In this document: positions 8,594 to 16,775 of the stretch, in pieces | Layout of the letters: each line of letters starts with the position of its first letter | Position numbering within the stretch: the first letter of the stretch is position 1 | NCBI GenBank assembly: GCA_001302245.1 | Contig: LGYU01000003.1 | Coordinates: 1 to 64,000 of the forward strand | Origin: Chitinophagaceae bacterium PMP191F | Lineage (GTDB): Bacteria; Bacteroidota; Bacteroidia; Chitinophagales; Chitinophagaceae | Length of the DNA stretch: 64,000 bases | Direction of reading: 5' to 3' | Made by a program: the position numbers and the translations under genes | Notes under the pieces: model-generated | Database searches by the model: none | The model's input: only the letters and a program-made list of their open reading frames with translations | Told to the model about the DNA's origin: nothing

Positions 8594-8842
8594 TCACTTG
8601 TCTGCGGCAGCAGTTCTATCCATGCTTTTGCCAATAAAATATCCACTGACAGCTCCCACCAGTATACCGGTAAGTAGCCAGAGCCAGCTAACGCCTGCAG
8701 CAATCAGTGCAATACCAAAGCCCAATAGGCCAATGAAAATGATCATCATGGGAACCGCACTTTTTTTTGGTGCTTCCGGTACATGCCCTGCAGTATGAGG
8801 ATGAGCATGTGAGTGTTTATGACGGTGTCTGCTTTGTGGCAT
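8594..8842 (-). CDS. Small two-span membrane protein with histidine-rich N-terminus
   Basis: An 82-residue protein. Residues 4-22 are rich in histidine (RHRHKHSHAHPHTAGH), which could bind Zn, Ni, Cu or Co. Two transmembrane helices follow, MMIIFIGLLGFGIALIAAG and WLWLLTGILVGAVSGYFIG, and a short charged tail. I do not recognise the family. A role in metal handling is only a guess from the His run. Confidence 0.7.
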   Translation of the reverse strand: MPQSRHRHKHSHAHPHTAGHVPEAPKKSAVPMMIIFIGLLGFGIALIAAGVSWLWLLTGILVGAVSGYFIGKSMDRTAAADK

Positions 8843-9009
8843 ATTTTACAATAAGTTACAAATAATTATTGTATTTATCCTGATTTACAATCTTTTTTAT
8901 TGCATGCCGGGGCTCCCTGTAAAGTTCAGTTTCTTTTTGTTAATCAATTGTTAGCAGCCCGCATGGTGATGGTATTATGATTGCAGTAATACCTGCAAAA
9001 TATTATAGT

Positions 9010-9336
9010 ATGACCACCGCCACCACCCATAAAAAGAAGCCCGTTATAAAAAGTAAAAAGCCGGTAAAAAAATGGTCTGCTCATGTTGCCGCTACCAGCA
9101 ATGCATTGGATCTGCAAAAAGGGATCTTTAAGATGAAAGATCCTGGTAAGATTGCACGTTCCCTGAAACGTTCTGCTGAAAAAAGCAAACGGCGTAAGGG
9201 TACAGCTTACCAGTCGGCCATGTCTATGCTGAACTTTTATATTAACCGGGCAGGAAAACATCTCGGCAAAAGTGCAAAAGCGCCGCTGGAAAAAGCGAAG
9301 GCCAAACTGCGGGCCCTGTTCGGGAAAGACAGGTAG
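9010..9336 (+). CDS. DUF3175 domain protein
   Basis: A 108-residue basic protein. KKWSAHVAATSNALDLQKG, KDPGKIARSLKRSAEKSKR and YQSAMSMLNFYINRAGKHL are the DUF3175 signature blocks. The N-terminus is lysine-rich (KKKPVIKSKKPVKK). The family has no established biochemical role. An ATG at 8977 would add 11 residues. The 9010 ATG is preferred because the upstream residues are unlike the family. It converges on the S41 peptidase gene with an 8-base gap. Confidence 0.8.
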   Translation: MTTATTHKKKPVIKSKKPVKKWSAHVAATSNALDLQKGIFKMKDPGKIARSLKRSAEKSKRRKGTAYQSAMSMLNFYINRAGKHLGKSAKAPLEKAKAKLRALFGKDR

Positions 9337-9343
9337 ATCATTA

Positions 9344-10369
9344 TTACAGCGATTGCAGCCACATTACAGCAGCCCCCTTTACCGGGTCTTCATAGCGGCC
9401 TGCACCGGCTGTTGATACCGGTTCATCTGGCATTACGCGGCCATAACATATTTTACCTGTTCTGTCGGCCTCCCTACAAATGGTCAACACCAGCATGGAA
9501 CGGTTGGACAATGTATACGTGGCATTGGCCGTTGTCAATCCTGCCGTGGGTTCGCCGTAAATATAGGTCTGCTCTTTTCCTTTAAATGCCAGTGCCAGCA
9601 ATTCACCGGAGCTGGAAGTTTTTGCCCCGGTAAGCACTGCAATATGTTTCTGCTCCACTTTTGTACGATAGCCGTTGTTACTTGCCTGGCAACGTATATA
9701 ACGCCCCTGGTAAGCTGCGCCGTTGCGATAGCTGATCGCCACTCTTTCTGCGTCTGATATGAAATAACCACAGACACCCTCGCCCAATAATGGGCCGATC
9801 CCCGCCAGCATGGGCCAGCAATTGCCACCACTGTTCTGTCGCAGATCAACGATCCAGCGGCTGATGCCACGCTGATCCAGTTGGGCAATGAGGTATTGCA
9901 GGCTATCGGCCAGTTGTGTACAAACCAGTTCATCAGTAGTACTGACCCAGGGTATAGCAAGATAGGCAATACTGTCATCCAGCATTTCCGCTTTTATTTC
10001 GCCCATCAGTTGCTGCAGGGGCGGGCGCTGACAAAGCAATGTCGTATCGTAGTTGTATACGGCTGCCCTGGAGGCAGCCATCAGGTAACTGTGTTTTTCA
10101 TCCAACTGCGACAAGCACCAGTTGATCACATCATACGCTTCTTCACAACTACCCGCTGCCGATAACCTGGTTGTTGCCGCAGTATACAAGCTGTCCCAGG
10201 AAATGCTGTTCCTTTTGTAATAGTTTTTCTGCATTATACTGAGCGCTTCATTCAGCAAACGCGTGACGTTTTCCTTACAGGCCAGTTGTGCAGTATCTTT
10301 TGTACCGGAGGCAATACCCACCTGTGTAAGCAGGATACAGAATACTAACAGTAAAGTGTGCATGCGCAT
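9344..10369 (-). CDS. Exported S41-family serine peptidase
   Basis: A 341-residue protein with a signal peptide (1-22). A small helical domain is followed by the S41 catalytic core. IVDLRQNSGGN (173-183) is the substrate-binding strand, and TSSSGE (251-256) carries the likely nucleophile Ser254. DEKHS (90-94) supplies a His-Ser pair. GEPTAGLTT replaces the GKG segment that holds the catalytic lysine of Tsp/CtpA enzymes. This fits the tricorn/IRBP-like branch, which uses a Ser-His type tetrad. No PDZ domain is visible. The substrate is unknown. Confidence 0.82.
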   Translation of the reverse strand: MRMHTLLLVFCILLTQVGIASGTKDTAQLACKENVTRLLNEALSIMQKNYYKRNSISWDSLYTAATTRLSAAGSCEEAYDVINWCLSQLDEKHSYLMAASRAAVYNYDTTLLCQRPPLQQLMGEIKAEMLDDSIAYLAIPWVSTTDELVCTQLADSLQYLIAQLDQRGISRWIVDLRQNSGGNCWPMLAGIGPLLGEGVCGYFISDAERVAISYRNGAAYQGRYIRCQASNNGYRTKVEQKHIAVLTGAKTSSSGELLALAFKGKEQTYIYGEPTAGLTTANATYTLSNRSMLVLTICREADRTGKICYGRVMPDEPVSTAGAGRYEDPVKGAAVMWLQSL

Positions 10370-10492
10370 GCTGAAAAGTTTATAAACACAATGAGATGCG
10401 TGCCGGTCAGGATTGCATAAAAAAAAGTAAAAATTATAACAACAGTGTGTGCATCAGTACTTTTATTCTATATTGTTGTTAATTACCTGTTC

Positions 10493-11461
10493 ATGCGCTA
10501 CCTGTCAGCAGTACTGCTTTGTATTGCCCTTATTCCATCCATTGTTTTTGCACAGAATGAGAAGGACATTCTGATGGCCAAGGGTGAATGGCTGAGGGCC
10601 CGCGCAATAGCCCCTGCACGCCCGGATGTAGCTATTTCAATACTACGCGATTGTATCAAACTCGATCCTGCTTCCATTATATACCCGCTTGAAATAGCTT
10701 TTATACATTTTCGCAATAAGGAACTGAATAAGGCTATTGAAAAACTGGAAACATTGCGTTACCATAAACAGGTCAACGCTTCCGTATATCAATTGCTGGC
10801 CCGCTCGTATTTTAATGCAGATAAAGAGTCCAAAGGTGTGGAAACACTGGAAAAAGGACTGGCACTGTTCCCGGAATCGCCTTTGCTATGTTCGGAGGCC
10901 GGAGATTATTATCTTTCAAAATCAGATACAGCAAGAGCCCTCCGTTGTTTTGAAAAGGGAATGATGAGCAAAAAAGATGCGCTTTCGTGCTATTACAGCG
11001 CTGCTATTTTACATGGCACACAAAAGAACTATCCCGCTGCATTGGCCCTGGCAGAAATTGCCATGAATATGGATGTGAGCGGTAAATACAGAAGACCACT
11101 CAGCAACTTATACTTTTACTGCAGCCGTTATCTTTTCAGATCAGGAAAGGAACTCTCCGCCGCACGTGACTCCGTATTAAATACTGTGGCGCCGCACCAC
11201 GCTATTACTGCGCTGGATACGCTTTGCCAGTATATGCTGGTAACAACCATGCCAGATGGTATATACCAGCGCGATTCCCGTAACCAGGCATTGATAGACG
11301 GTCGTAACCAGATCAGACAGGCAGGGCATGCAGAAGCTTACCTGTACTGGCTGATGCAGAACGGTGACAGAGATGGTTTCATTAACTGGCGGAATGACAA
11401 TGTTGAAAAATGGGATGCATTTGTGATCTGGTTCAGAAAACGTCCGTTGGTACAGTGGTAA
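10493..11461 (+). CDS. Exported TPR-repeat protein
   Basis: A 322-residue protein with a signal peptide (MRYLSAVLLCIALIPSIVFAQ) and at least four tetratricopeptide-like units between residues 30 and 200 (ISILRDCIKLDP, AIEKLETLRYHKQ, GVETLEKGLALFPE, ALRCFEKGMMSKKD). The C-terminal third is not repeat-like. It probably acts as a periplasmic scaffold. The ATG at 10493 is chosen because it opens the signal peptide. A 16-codon extension exists upstream. A strong terminator follows the stop. Confidence 0.8.
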   Translation: MRYLSAVLLCIALIPSIVFAQNEKDILMAKGEWLRARAIAPARPDVAISILRDCIKLDPASIIYPLEIAFIHFRNKELNKAIEKLETLRYHKQVNASVYQLLARSYFNADKESKGVETLEKGLALFPESPLLCSEAGDYYLSKSDTARALRCFEKGMMSKKDALSCYYSAAILHGTQKNYPAALALAEIAMNMDVSGKYRRPLSNLYFYCSRYLFRSGKELSAARDSVLNTVAPHHAITALDTLCQYMLVTTMPDGIYQRDSRNQALIDGRNQIRQAGHAEAYLYWLMQNGDRDGFINWRNDNVEKWDAFVIWFRKRPLVQW

Positions 11462-11479
11462 TATTAAATAACGATACAA

Positions 11480-11510
11480 AAAGGCCCCGCAAATGCGGGG
11501 CCTTTCTTAT
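11480..11510 (+). terminator. Rho-independent terminator
   Basis: The perfect arms AAAGGCCCCGC and GCGGGGCCTTT enclose an AAAT loop (11480-11505), followed by CTTATTTT. It can serve the TPR gene and, in the reverse direction, the convergent OmpA gene. Confidence 0.88.
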
Positions 11511-11554
11511 TTTGTCAGCAACAGTTTATCACTGAATGCGGTTGTTCCTTATAC

Positions 11555-12412
11555 TTACTGTCCGCCGGCTTCAATCAGCTTGTACAGTTCATCCAGCCTG
11601 GGTGTAAGAATGATCTCCGTTCTTCTGTTACGTGCCCTTCCTGCAGGTGTAGCATTAGAATCTACAGGATCGTACTGGCTGTGACCTGTGGCTGTAACAC
11701 GCACGGGGTCGATATGATAATCTTTGGTCAGCACACGTACAATGGCCGTAGCCCTGGCAACGCTCAATGCCCAGTTGTCTTCAAAACGACCGCGGATAGG
11801 AATAGAATCTGTATGTCCTTCAATGTTGACATTGATATCAGGATTCACATCCAGTACTTCGGCCAGTTTGCCCAGCGCTTCTTTACCTTTTAAGTTTACT
11901 ACTGCACTACCGGAAGGGAATAACAGGTTTTCCTGCAGGCTTACGTATACCTTCCCGTTCTTTACTGATACAGACAGCTCATTGGAATTGAATTTTACCA
12001 ATGCATCTGACATTTTACGACGCAGCTCATCAGTAGTTCTTTTCTGCTGATCGATCATTGCCTGCAATGCTTCGAGTCTTTTTTGCTGCTGTGCAATGGT
12101 GCCGGCAGCGCTTGCAGCATTCTTGTTAGAGGTTTCCAGGGCACTGGAAGTAGAATTGAGCCTGCGATTGGTTTCATCCAGTTTACCCGAAGTTTCGTTC
12201 AACTGTTGCTGCAGTGAACTGTTCTTTTGCTGCAGATCGGCAAACTCTCTCTGCAACTGATTTAGCTGACCTGCAAGACGACCACTGTCTTGTTGTAATT
12301 GCTGAATGGCAGATTGCGCTGCAACAAATTTCTTTTTGGCAACGCAGGAGCCCAGTTGCAACATCACTAATACAAAACAGCACATTTTGAGGATAGCAGT
12401 AATTTGTTTCAT
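11555..12412 (-). CDS. OmpA-family lipoprotein with long coiled coil
   Basis: A 285-residue outer-membrane lipoprotein. LQLGSC (18-23) is the lipobox. A coiled coil runs from about 30 to 140, rich in Gln, Leu and Lys. An OmpA peptidoglycan-binding domain occupies about 155-275, with IEGHTDSIPIRG and RARNRRTEI as the diaminopimelate-contacting motifs. It probably links the outer membrane to the cell wall. A good promoter (TATCTTTG) lies about 36 bases upstream, so the gene has its own transcript. Confidence 0.88.
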   Translation of the reverse strand: MKQITAILKMCCFVLVMLQLGSCVAKKKFVAAQSAIQQLQQDSGRLAGQLNQLQREFADLQQKNSSLQQQLNETSGKLDETNRRLNSTSSALETSNKNAASAAGTIAQQQKRLEALQAMIDQQKRTTDELRRKMSDALVKFNSNELSVSVKNGKVYVSLQENLLFPSGSAVVNLKGKEALGKLAEVLDVNPDINVNIEGHTDSIPIRGRFEDNWALSVARATAIVRVLTKDYHIDPVRVTATGHSQYDPVDSNATPAGRARNRRTEIILTPRLDELYKLIEAGGQ

Positions 12413-12447
12413 ACTGTGGATTTTTCGATAGTATTAAAAAATTATGC

Positions 12448-12474
12448 CAAAGATAGAATGCAGCAATGAACCAA
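12448..12474 (-). promoter_or_regulatory. Bacteroidota-type promoter for OmpA lipoprotein gene
   Basis: On the minus strand the -7 element TATCTTTG occupies 12455-12448, with TTG at 12474-12472 as a somewhat close -33 element (spacer about 16). The start codon follows about 36 bases downstream. Confidence 0.6.
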
Positions 12475-12525
12475 TACGAGCATTTAATAGACTCTTAATA
12501 CCATTAACAGCTATTTTGCAATCAA

Positions 12526-12554
12526 TAAAAAGGCCCATTGCATTGCAACGGGCC
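12526..12554 (-). terminator. Rho-independent terminator after DUF5684-like gene
   Basis: A near-perfect stem (GGCCCGTTGCA with TGCAATGGGCC, read on minus) at 12532-12554 is followed by TTTTTATTG. Confidence 0.8.
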
Positions 12555-12574
12555 ATATCCAGCGCAACAAAACA

Positions 12575-12994
12575 TTAGTGTTTTTCAAAATCAAACTGAG
12601 GGTTCTGTGCAGCCTGAAATGCAACAGGATCACCATAAGGCCCCAGGTACCTGGCAGAACCAAATCCCAGTATTGGCCAGAAAATAATACCCAGTAAAAC
12701 GAGGCCAACAGTAAAGCCTTCGTCCTTACCAAAGCTTTTTGAGATCATGTTGATCAGCCAGATGAAGAAAACAAAGTTCACAAATGGCAGGAAAAACATC
12801 AATACCCACCAACCGGGTTTACCGGCTATTTTGGTCATAATGTAAATGTTGTAAATGGGAATGATACATGCCCAGCCTGGTTGACCAGCTTTGGTATATA
12901 CCTTCCACATAGCAACAATTAAAAAGATCTGGATAACCAGCGCGAAAATAATCAGTCCCGTAGGGAAATGATATTCATATCCATATTCTTCCAT
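12575..12994 (-). CDS. DUF5684-type integral membrane protein
   Basis: A 139-residue protein with four predicted membrane helices (LIIFALVIQIFLIVAMWKVY, WACIIPIYNIYIM, WWVLMFFLPFVNFVFFIWLI, FTVGLVLLGIIFWPILGFG). The motif KAGQPGWACIIPIYN, followed by AGKPGWW and a short soluble tail, is characteristic of the DUF5684 family. The function is unknown. Some homologues carry a signal-peptidase I domain, but none is present here. The gene has its own terminator. Confidence 0.78.
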   Translation of the reverse strand: MEEYGYEYHFPTGLIIFALVIQIFLIVAMWKVYTKAGQPGWACIIPIYNIYIMTKIAGKPGWWVLMFFLPFVNFVFFIWLINMISKSFGKDEGFTVGLVLLGIIFWPILGFGSARYLGPYGDPVAFQAAQNPQFDFEKH

Positions 12995-13115
12995 AAGCTT
13001 GAAAAGGTTTAGTGCAGATCAATATAACAGTATTTTTCTGTGTGTGCAACAGGGTAACCATCTTTTCATATCCTTTCCGGATTTATCTTATAAGCATTAT
13101 CTATAATACCACCGT

Positions 13116-13907
13116 TTACAGATATCCTTTGATCTCTTCTACAGTATCCCTGAATGCTTTTTCGTGCCGGATATCTTTCTGCCAGGCCAGCCCGCGGGCT
13201 ACCAGGTCTATTTCCTTTTTAATGGTAGCACCTTTAATGCCCGGTTCTTCTCCCAGTATAAAAACAGTATCAGAAATGGCAATGGCAGTATCAATGTCGT
13301 GCGATACAATGATGAGCGTTTTCAATTCATCAGATACAGACACCTGCAATAACAACGAGATCACTTTATCCAGCATCAATATATCCAGACCTGAAAAAGG
13401 TTCATCCAGCAACAGGAAGTCGGAACCTTTCAACAGTTGTTGTAAAATACTTACACGCTGTCTTTGTCCGCCGGATAATTGCTGCGGGTATTTCTGCAGG
13501 TGTTCAGCCAGTGAAAAATTGTCTGCATACGCCAGTATCGTTTCCATTTCTTTACCAGCCAACTGCTTATTCTTTTTAGCCGCCAGCATCAGTGTCTGGA
13601 AAATGGTGCGCCATTCAAACAGGTAGTAATGCTGGAAAATAACGCCCATATCACCCGCCTTTACCTGGTGTTGCTGCTGAATGGTAATGGTACCGCTGTC
13701 CGGTGTATTCAATCCTGCTAACAGGCGAAACAACTGGGTTTTACCAATGCCACTGCGGCCTACCAGCGATACTACCTGTCCCTGTTCCATACCGGGACGT
13801 ACAACATTCCTGATCTCAAAATTGATATCTCTTAATACCGGGCGTTTATCATAGCTAAGCTGTACATGCAATGCCTGTAGCAATATTTCTTCTTTGGTAT
13901 ATGTCAT
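13116..13907 (-). CDS. ABC transporter ATP-binding protein (NitT/TauT-like)
   Basis: A 264-residue ATPase, the last gene of the five-gene cluster. Walker A is GRSGIGKT, the signature is LSGGQRQR and Walker B is LLLDEPFSGLD, with an H-loop in IIVSHDID, so it is catalytically complete. It is closest in style to SsuB/TauB subunits that serve nitrate, taurine and sulfonate importers. The ATG at 13907 follows the permease stop by 32 bases. The longer frame overlaps the permease. It probably powers the permease encoded immediately upstream. Confidence 0.9.
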   Translation of the reverse strand: MTYTKEEILLQALHVQLSYDKRPVLRDINFEIRNVVRPGMEQGQVVSLVGRSGIGKTQLFRLLAGLNTPDSGTITIQQQHQVKAGDMGVIFQHYYLFEWRTIFQTLMLAAKKNKQLAGKEMETILAYADNFSLAEHLQKYPQQLSGGQRQRVSILQQLLKGSDFLLLDEPFSGLDILMLDKVISLLLQVSVSDELKTLIIVSHDIDTAIAISDTVFILGEEPGIKGATIKKEIDLVARGLAWQKDIRHEKAFRDTVEEIKGYL

Positions 13908-13939
13908 TGTTGTATAAATTAAAAGTTCTGAACAATAGG

Positions 13940-14710
13940 TTACACGGCCAGTTTTGTATACGGGAAAAACCATTTTTTTAATGCTCCCAGCAGGTAGTCA
14001 AAACCAACTCCCACCAAAAAGATCACACCCTGCAGAGCCAGCACATTGGTCATGTCATTGTATTTGTTGTATTTGATCAGCAATGTACCTACACCACCTT
14101 CACTCATACTTAAGCCTTCTACCAGTGTGATCATTAACCACGCAATGGCAAAGTTTTGTCGCATGATCTCAAACACCAGGTGCGCCTTTCCTACAATGAT
14201 CACTTCGTATAAGGTGTGCCAGCGTGAATATCCCAGCGTCATACACAGATCATATTCCTGCCGGTTGATATGTACAATTACCGATAAAAAAGACGTGACA
14301 AAAAAAGGCACTATACCAAATATCAGCAATGATAGTTTTAACTGGCTGCCGTTTTGTGTCAGCAGGGTAAAAATGAAGATGAGACCGGTTAAGGTCAGGT
14401 ACCTGCATTTTACCAGCAGTTCTGCCAGGTATTTAAAAAAGGGTATTACCGACAGATAGCAGAATACCAGTGTAATGATGATAGCGATGAACATGGCTTT
14501 TAATGTCAGCAGCAGGCTGATAAGAATATTGTCCAGCAACAGGGTTGAGGTAACCTGGTTAAAAAAAGCCTGCGCTACTTTTAACGGTTGCGGTATCAGG
14601 CCGGTTGATAAGGTATGCCATGCTGTTACTGCAATGATCAGTTGTATCAGCAACAGTATGCCCATCGTTTTCCGGTTGATGGTTTGAAATGGTTGAAATA
14701 TCTTTTTCAT
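13940..14710 (-). CDS. ABC transporter permease (SsuC/TauC-like)
   Basis: A 256-residue inner-membrane protein with about six helices. The coupling-helix EAA region reads EYDLCMTLGYSRWHTLYEVIIVGK, and the C-terminus (SMSEGGVGTLLIKYNKYNDM) matches the binding-protein-dependent transport permease fold. Some EAA consensus residues differ from classical importers. The ATPase gene follows at 32 bases. A pair of hairpins, one with a T-run, separates this gene from the upstream binding-protein/OmpA gene. Confidence 0.88.
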   Translation of the reverse strand: MKKIFQPFQTINRKTMGILLLIQLIIAVTAWHTLSTGLIPQPLKVAQAFFNQVTSTLLLDNILISLLLTLKAMFIAIIITLVFCYLSVIPFFKYLAELLVKCRYLTLTGLIFIFTLLTQNGSQLKLSLLIFGIVPFFVTSFLSVIVHINRQEYDLCMTLGYSRWHTLYEVIIVGKAHLVFEIMRQNFAIAWLMITLVEGLSMSEGGVGTLLIKYNKYNDMTNVLALQGVIFLVGVGFDYLLGALKKWFFPYTKLAV

Positions 14711-14766
14711 GGTCAGTGATGATTTGTTGATTGATTGAATCTGGTATTAATGATAGCTGATGCCTG

Positions 14767-14796
14767 GAAAAAAAGCGGCTGGTGAGAACACCAGCC
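14767..14796 (-). terminator. Intra-operon terminator-like hairpin
   Basis: The perfect arms GGCTGGTG and CACCAGCC (14777-14796) form a stem that on the minus strand is followed by GCTTTTTTT. It lies between the SBP-OmpA gene and the permease gene, where it may cut transcription of the transporter genes. Confidence 0.75.
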
Positions 14797-14824
14797 ACGT
14801 AAAAGGAAAGGCGCGGCGTATATT

Positions 14825-14847
14825 CCGGCTGGTGAGACACCAGCCGG
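14825..14847 (-). repeat. Second copy of the CTGGTG hairpin
   Basis: The perfect arms CCGGCTGGTG and CACCAGCCGG with a three-base loop repeat the stem at 14777-14796 some 48 bases away. There is no T-run. The pair may be a duplicated terminator or a processing or stability element. Confidence 0.7.
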
Positions 14848-14877
14848 GGATTACATTTCACTTTTGACTTTTCACAA

Positions 14878-16644
14878 TTACTCACCCAGTACAATCTCCA
14901 CACGACGGTTCTGTTTTCTGCCGGTTTCAGTATTGTTGGAAGCAACCGGTTTGGCTGCACCAAAACCACGGGTTTCCATACGGTTTTCTTTCAGACCTTT
15001 TTTCAGCAGGTAACTCCTTACCGCGTTGGCACGTTGTTCAGACAACGGTATGTTCACCGCATCAGCACCGGCATTGTCGGTATGCCCGTATATACCCAGT
15101 TTCAATCCTTCTGCTACCACAGCCGATTCAAAGATCTCATCCAGCATCTTGTAGGAAGAAGGCCTGATATTGGCCGAGCCCGTTTCAAACTCAATGCTGT
15201 ACGATCTTGATGACACTTCTGAAGTGATCTCACCGGCATATTTTGTTTCGATGGCCTTACCCTGCAACAGTTCGGGGTGATTGGCCATTACAGAAAACAG
15301 GAACGATTTGTCTACTGCTTTTTCATAAGGAACAAATGTGGGCATCAGGGCAGGATACATTTTTACCATCAGGTTACCGAAGGTGTTGTACACTGCTTTA
15401 TAACGATCCACTTTGTCTTCCCCCAGGCCATACATATTGGCCATGTCAGACAGGTTGAACACCATTGAACCACCCAGGTTTACTTTCAGCCCCTGGATAT
15501 CTTTTTCTTCCACACCATTATAATACTTTAACCAGTAATCGGCAGATTGTTCCTGGTAAAGCGCTGTGCTTACTGTAGCCGCAAAACGTTTGGCTTCACT
15601 GAATGAACGTACCTGGTCGCCGGCCTGGGCCAATGCCACAATGATGTTCTCAACATCCGTTCTGTGATCATAAGCCCATTTCTTAATGGCAATGGTCTGG
15701 TTCGGCATCTGCGATGCATATTGTTTTGTACTGGCAATGGTTACCAATCCACCTTTTTTAGTGGCTACATTCACGTCGCCGGGTGTCCAGGTTGCCACAC
15801 CATCCACGCCAACAGTAGTATCGCCGCCATTGGTCTTACCATTTACAATCAGCTTTCTTTTTTCACTGTAGCCGGTAATGTATTTGGCAGGCGCATCCAG
15901 GAAGTCGGTAGCTGCAATGATGTTGATGGCATTGGCATCGTAAGTGGTTTCATCGGGGTTTACTTTTAACCCGTTGTCACCGGCCCATTTCAACAATATG
16001 TTGATATCTCCATCGCGCAATACACCAGCCACACATTTGCCCAACGCATTGCGGGGATCCTGTTTCCAGCTTTGCGGGCCCATCACCTGGTCTTCACCAT
16101 ACGATTTACCGTGGGTTACCGGTATAATGATGGGCTGGTATTCTGCACCCAGCGTTTCCAGCTCTTTTGCCAGCGAGGTCATAAAGGCAGGCATACCATC
16201 TCCCATGAATGTGATCAATACACCGGGTGTATTAGGATTATTCTTATAATCACTGGCAAATTTTACCAGGTCAGCCATCTGCTTGTTACAGTCGTCCTGG
16301 CGTATGTAGGTAATATCTACATGTGCCTTGTCGAACAATGAACCTTTGGCAGTGCGTACACCGCCATTGGCATACATGGCAGAGAACTGGCTGTTCCAGG
16401 CCATACGTTCCCAGGTAATGGCAGTACCGCCATTCACCGCAGGTTCACCGGATGGTAAAGCAAGTTGTACGGCATTGCTGCCCAGTGATGCGTCCGGCGC
16501 ATCGGGCAGACTGACCTTACCGATATCTACTGATTCTGCTGCTGCTTTAGGACGTGCCTGATACCACCTTACACCCAGGATACCAGCAGCTACAATAACT
16601 GCTACTATAAATAATTTACCGGCGGGTTTTAATTTTACTGACAT
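14878..16644 (-). CDS. Membrane-anchored substrate-binding protein fused to OmpA domain
   Basis: A 588-residue protein. Residues 10-27 are an uncleaved-looking membrane anchor (LFIVAVIVAAGILGVRW). Residues 75-470 resemble a periplasmic solute-binding protein of the NitT/TauT or phosphate type (WERMAWNSQFSAMYANGG, VLITFMGDGMPAF, ATDFLDAPAKYITGYS). Residues 480-588 are an OmpA peptidoglycan-binding domain with IYGHTDN and KQNRRVEI. The fusion ties an ABC-type binding domain to both the inner membrane and the cell wall. It belongs with the permease and ATPase downstream and two coiled-coil proteins upstream. The ATG at 16644 is chosen because it opens the membrane anchor. The ligand is unknown. 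Confidence 0.82.
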   Translation of the reverse strand: MSVKLKPAGKLFIVAVIVAAGILGVRWYQARPKAAAESVDIGKVSLPDAPDASLGSNAVQLALPSGEPAVNGGTAITWERMAWNSQFSAMYANGGVRTAKGSLFDKAHVDITYIRQDDCNKQMADLVKFASDYKNNPNTPGVLITFMGDGMPAFMTSLAKELETLGAEYQPIIIPVTHGKSYGEDQVMGPQSWKQDPRNALGKCVAGVLRDGDINILLKWAGDNGLKVNPDETTYDANAINIIAATDFLDAPAKYITGYSEKRKLIVNGKTNGGDTTVGVDGVATWTPGDVNVATKKGGLVTIASTKQYASQMPNQTIAIKKWAYDHRTDVENIIVALAQAGDQVRSFSEAKRFAATVSTALYQEQSADYWLKYYNGVEEKDIQGLKVNLGGSMVFNLSDMANMYGLGEDKVDRYKAVYNTFGNLMVKMYPALMPTFVPYEKAVDKSFLFSVMANHPELLQGKAIETKYAGEITSEVSSRSYSIEFETGSANIRPSSYKMLDEIFESAVVAEGLKLGIYGHTDNAGADAVNIPLSEQRANAVRSYLLKKGLKENRMETRGFGAAKPVASNNTETGRKQNRRVEIVLGE

Positions 16645-16717
16645 TGTTGTGTTGTTTAGATTGTTTTTATGATTGTTATAGGTTGCAAGTTTTAGGTTAA
16701 AACAGCTGCGAGCTGAC

Positions 16718-16753
16718 AAAGGTGTTAGCTGTCAGGTTTTAGCTTTTAGCAGA
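16718..16753. repeat. Dispersed intergenic repeat, family B, second copy
   Basis: GGTGTTAGCTGTCAGGTTTT followed by AGCTTTTAGCA matches 4242-4273 at most positions. It lies inside the five-gene cluster, in the 131-base gap before the SBP-OmpA gene. Confidence 0.6.
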
Positions 16754-16775
16754 GACGATTCTCGCTTCACGTTTC

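Noticed and set aside
14777-14847. Two equal palindromes that could be read as a CRISPR array.
   Set aside because: There are only two copies with unequal arms, and one carries a terminator T-run. No cas genes are present.
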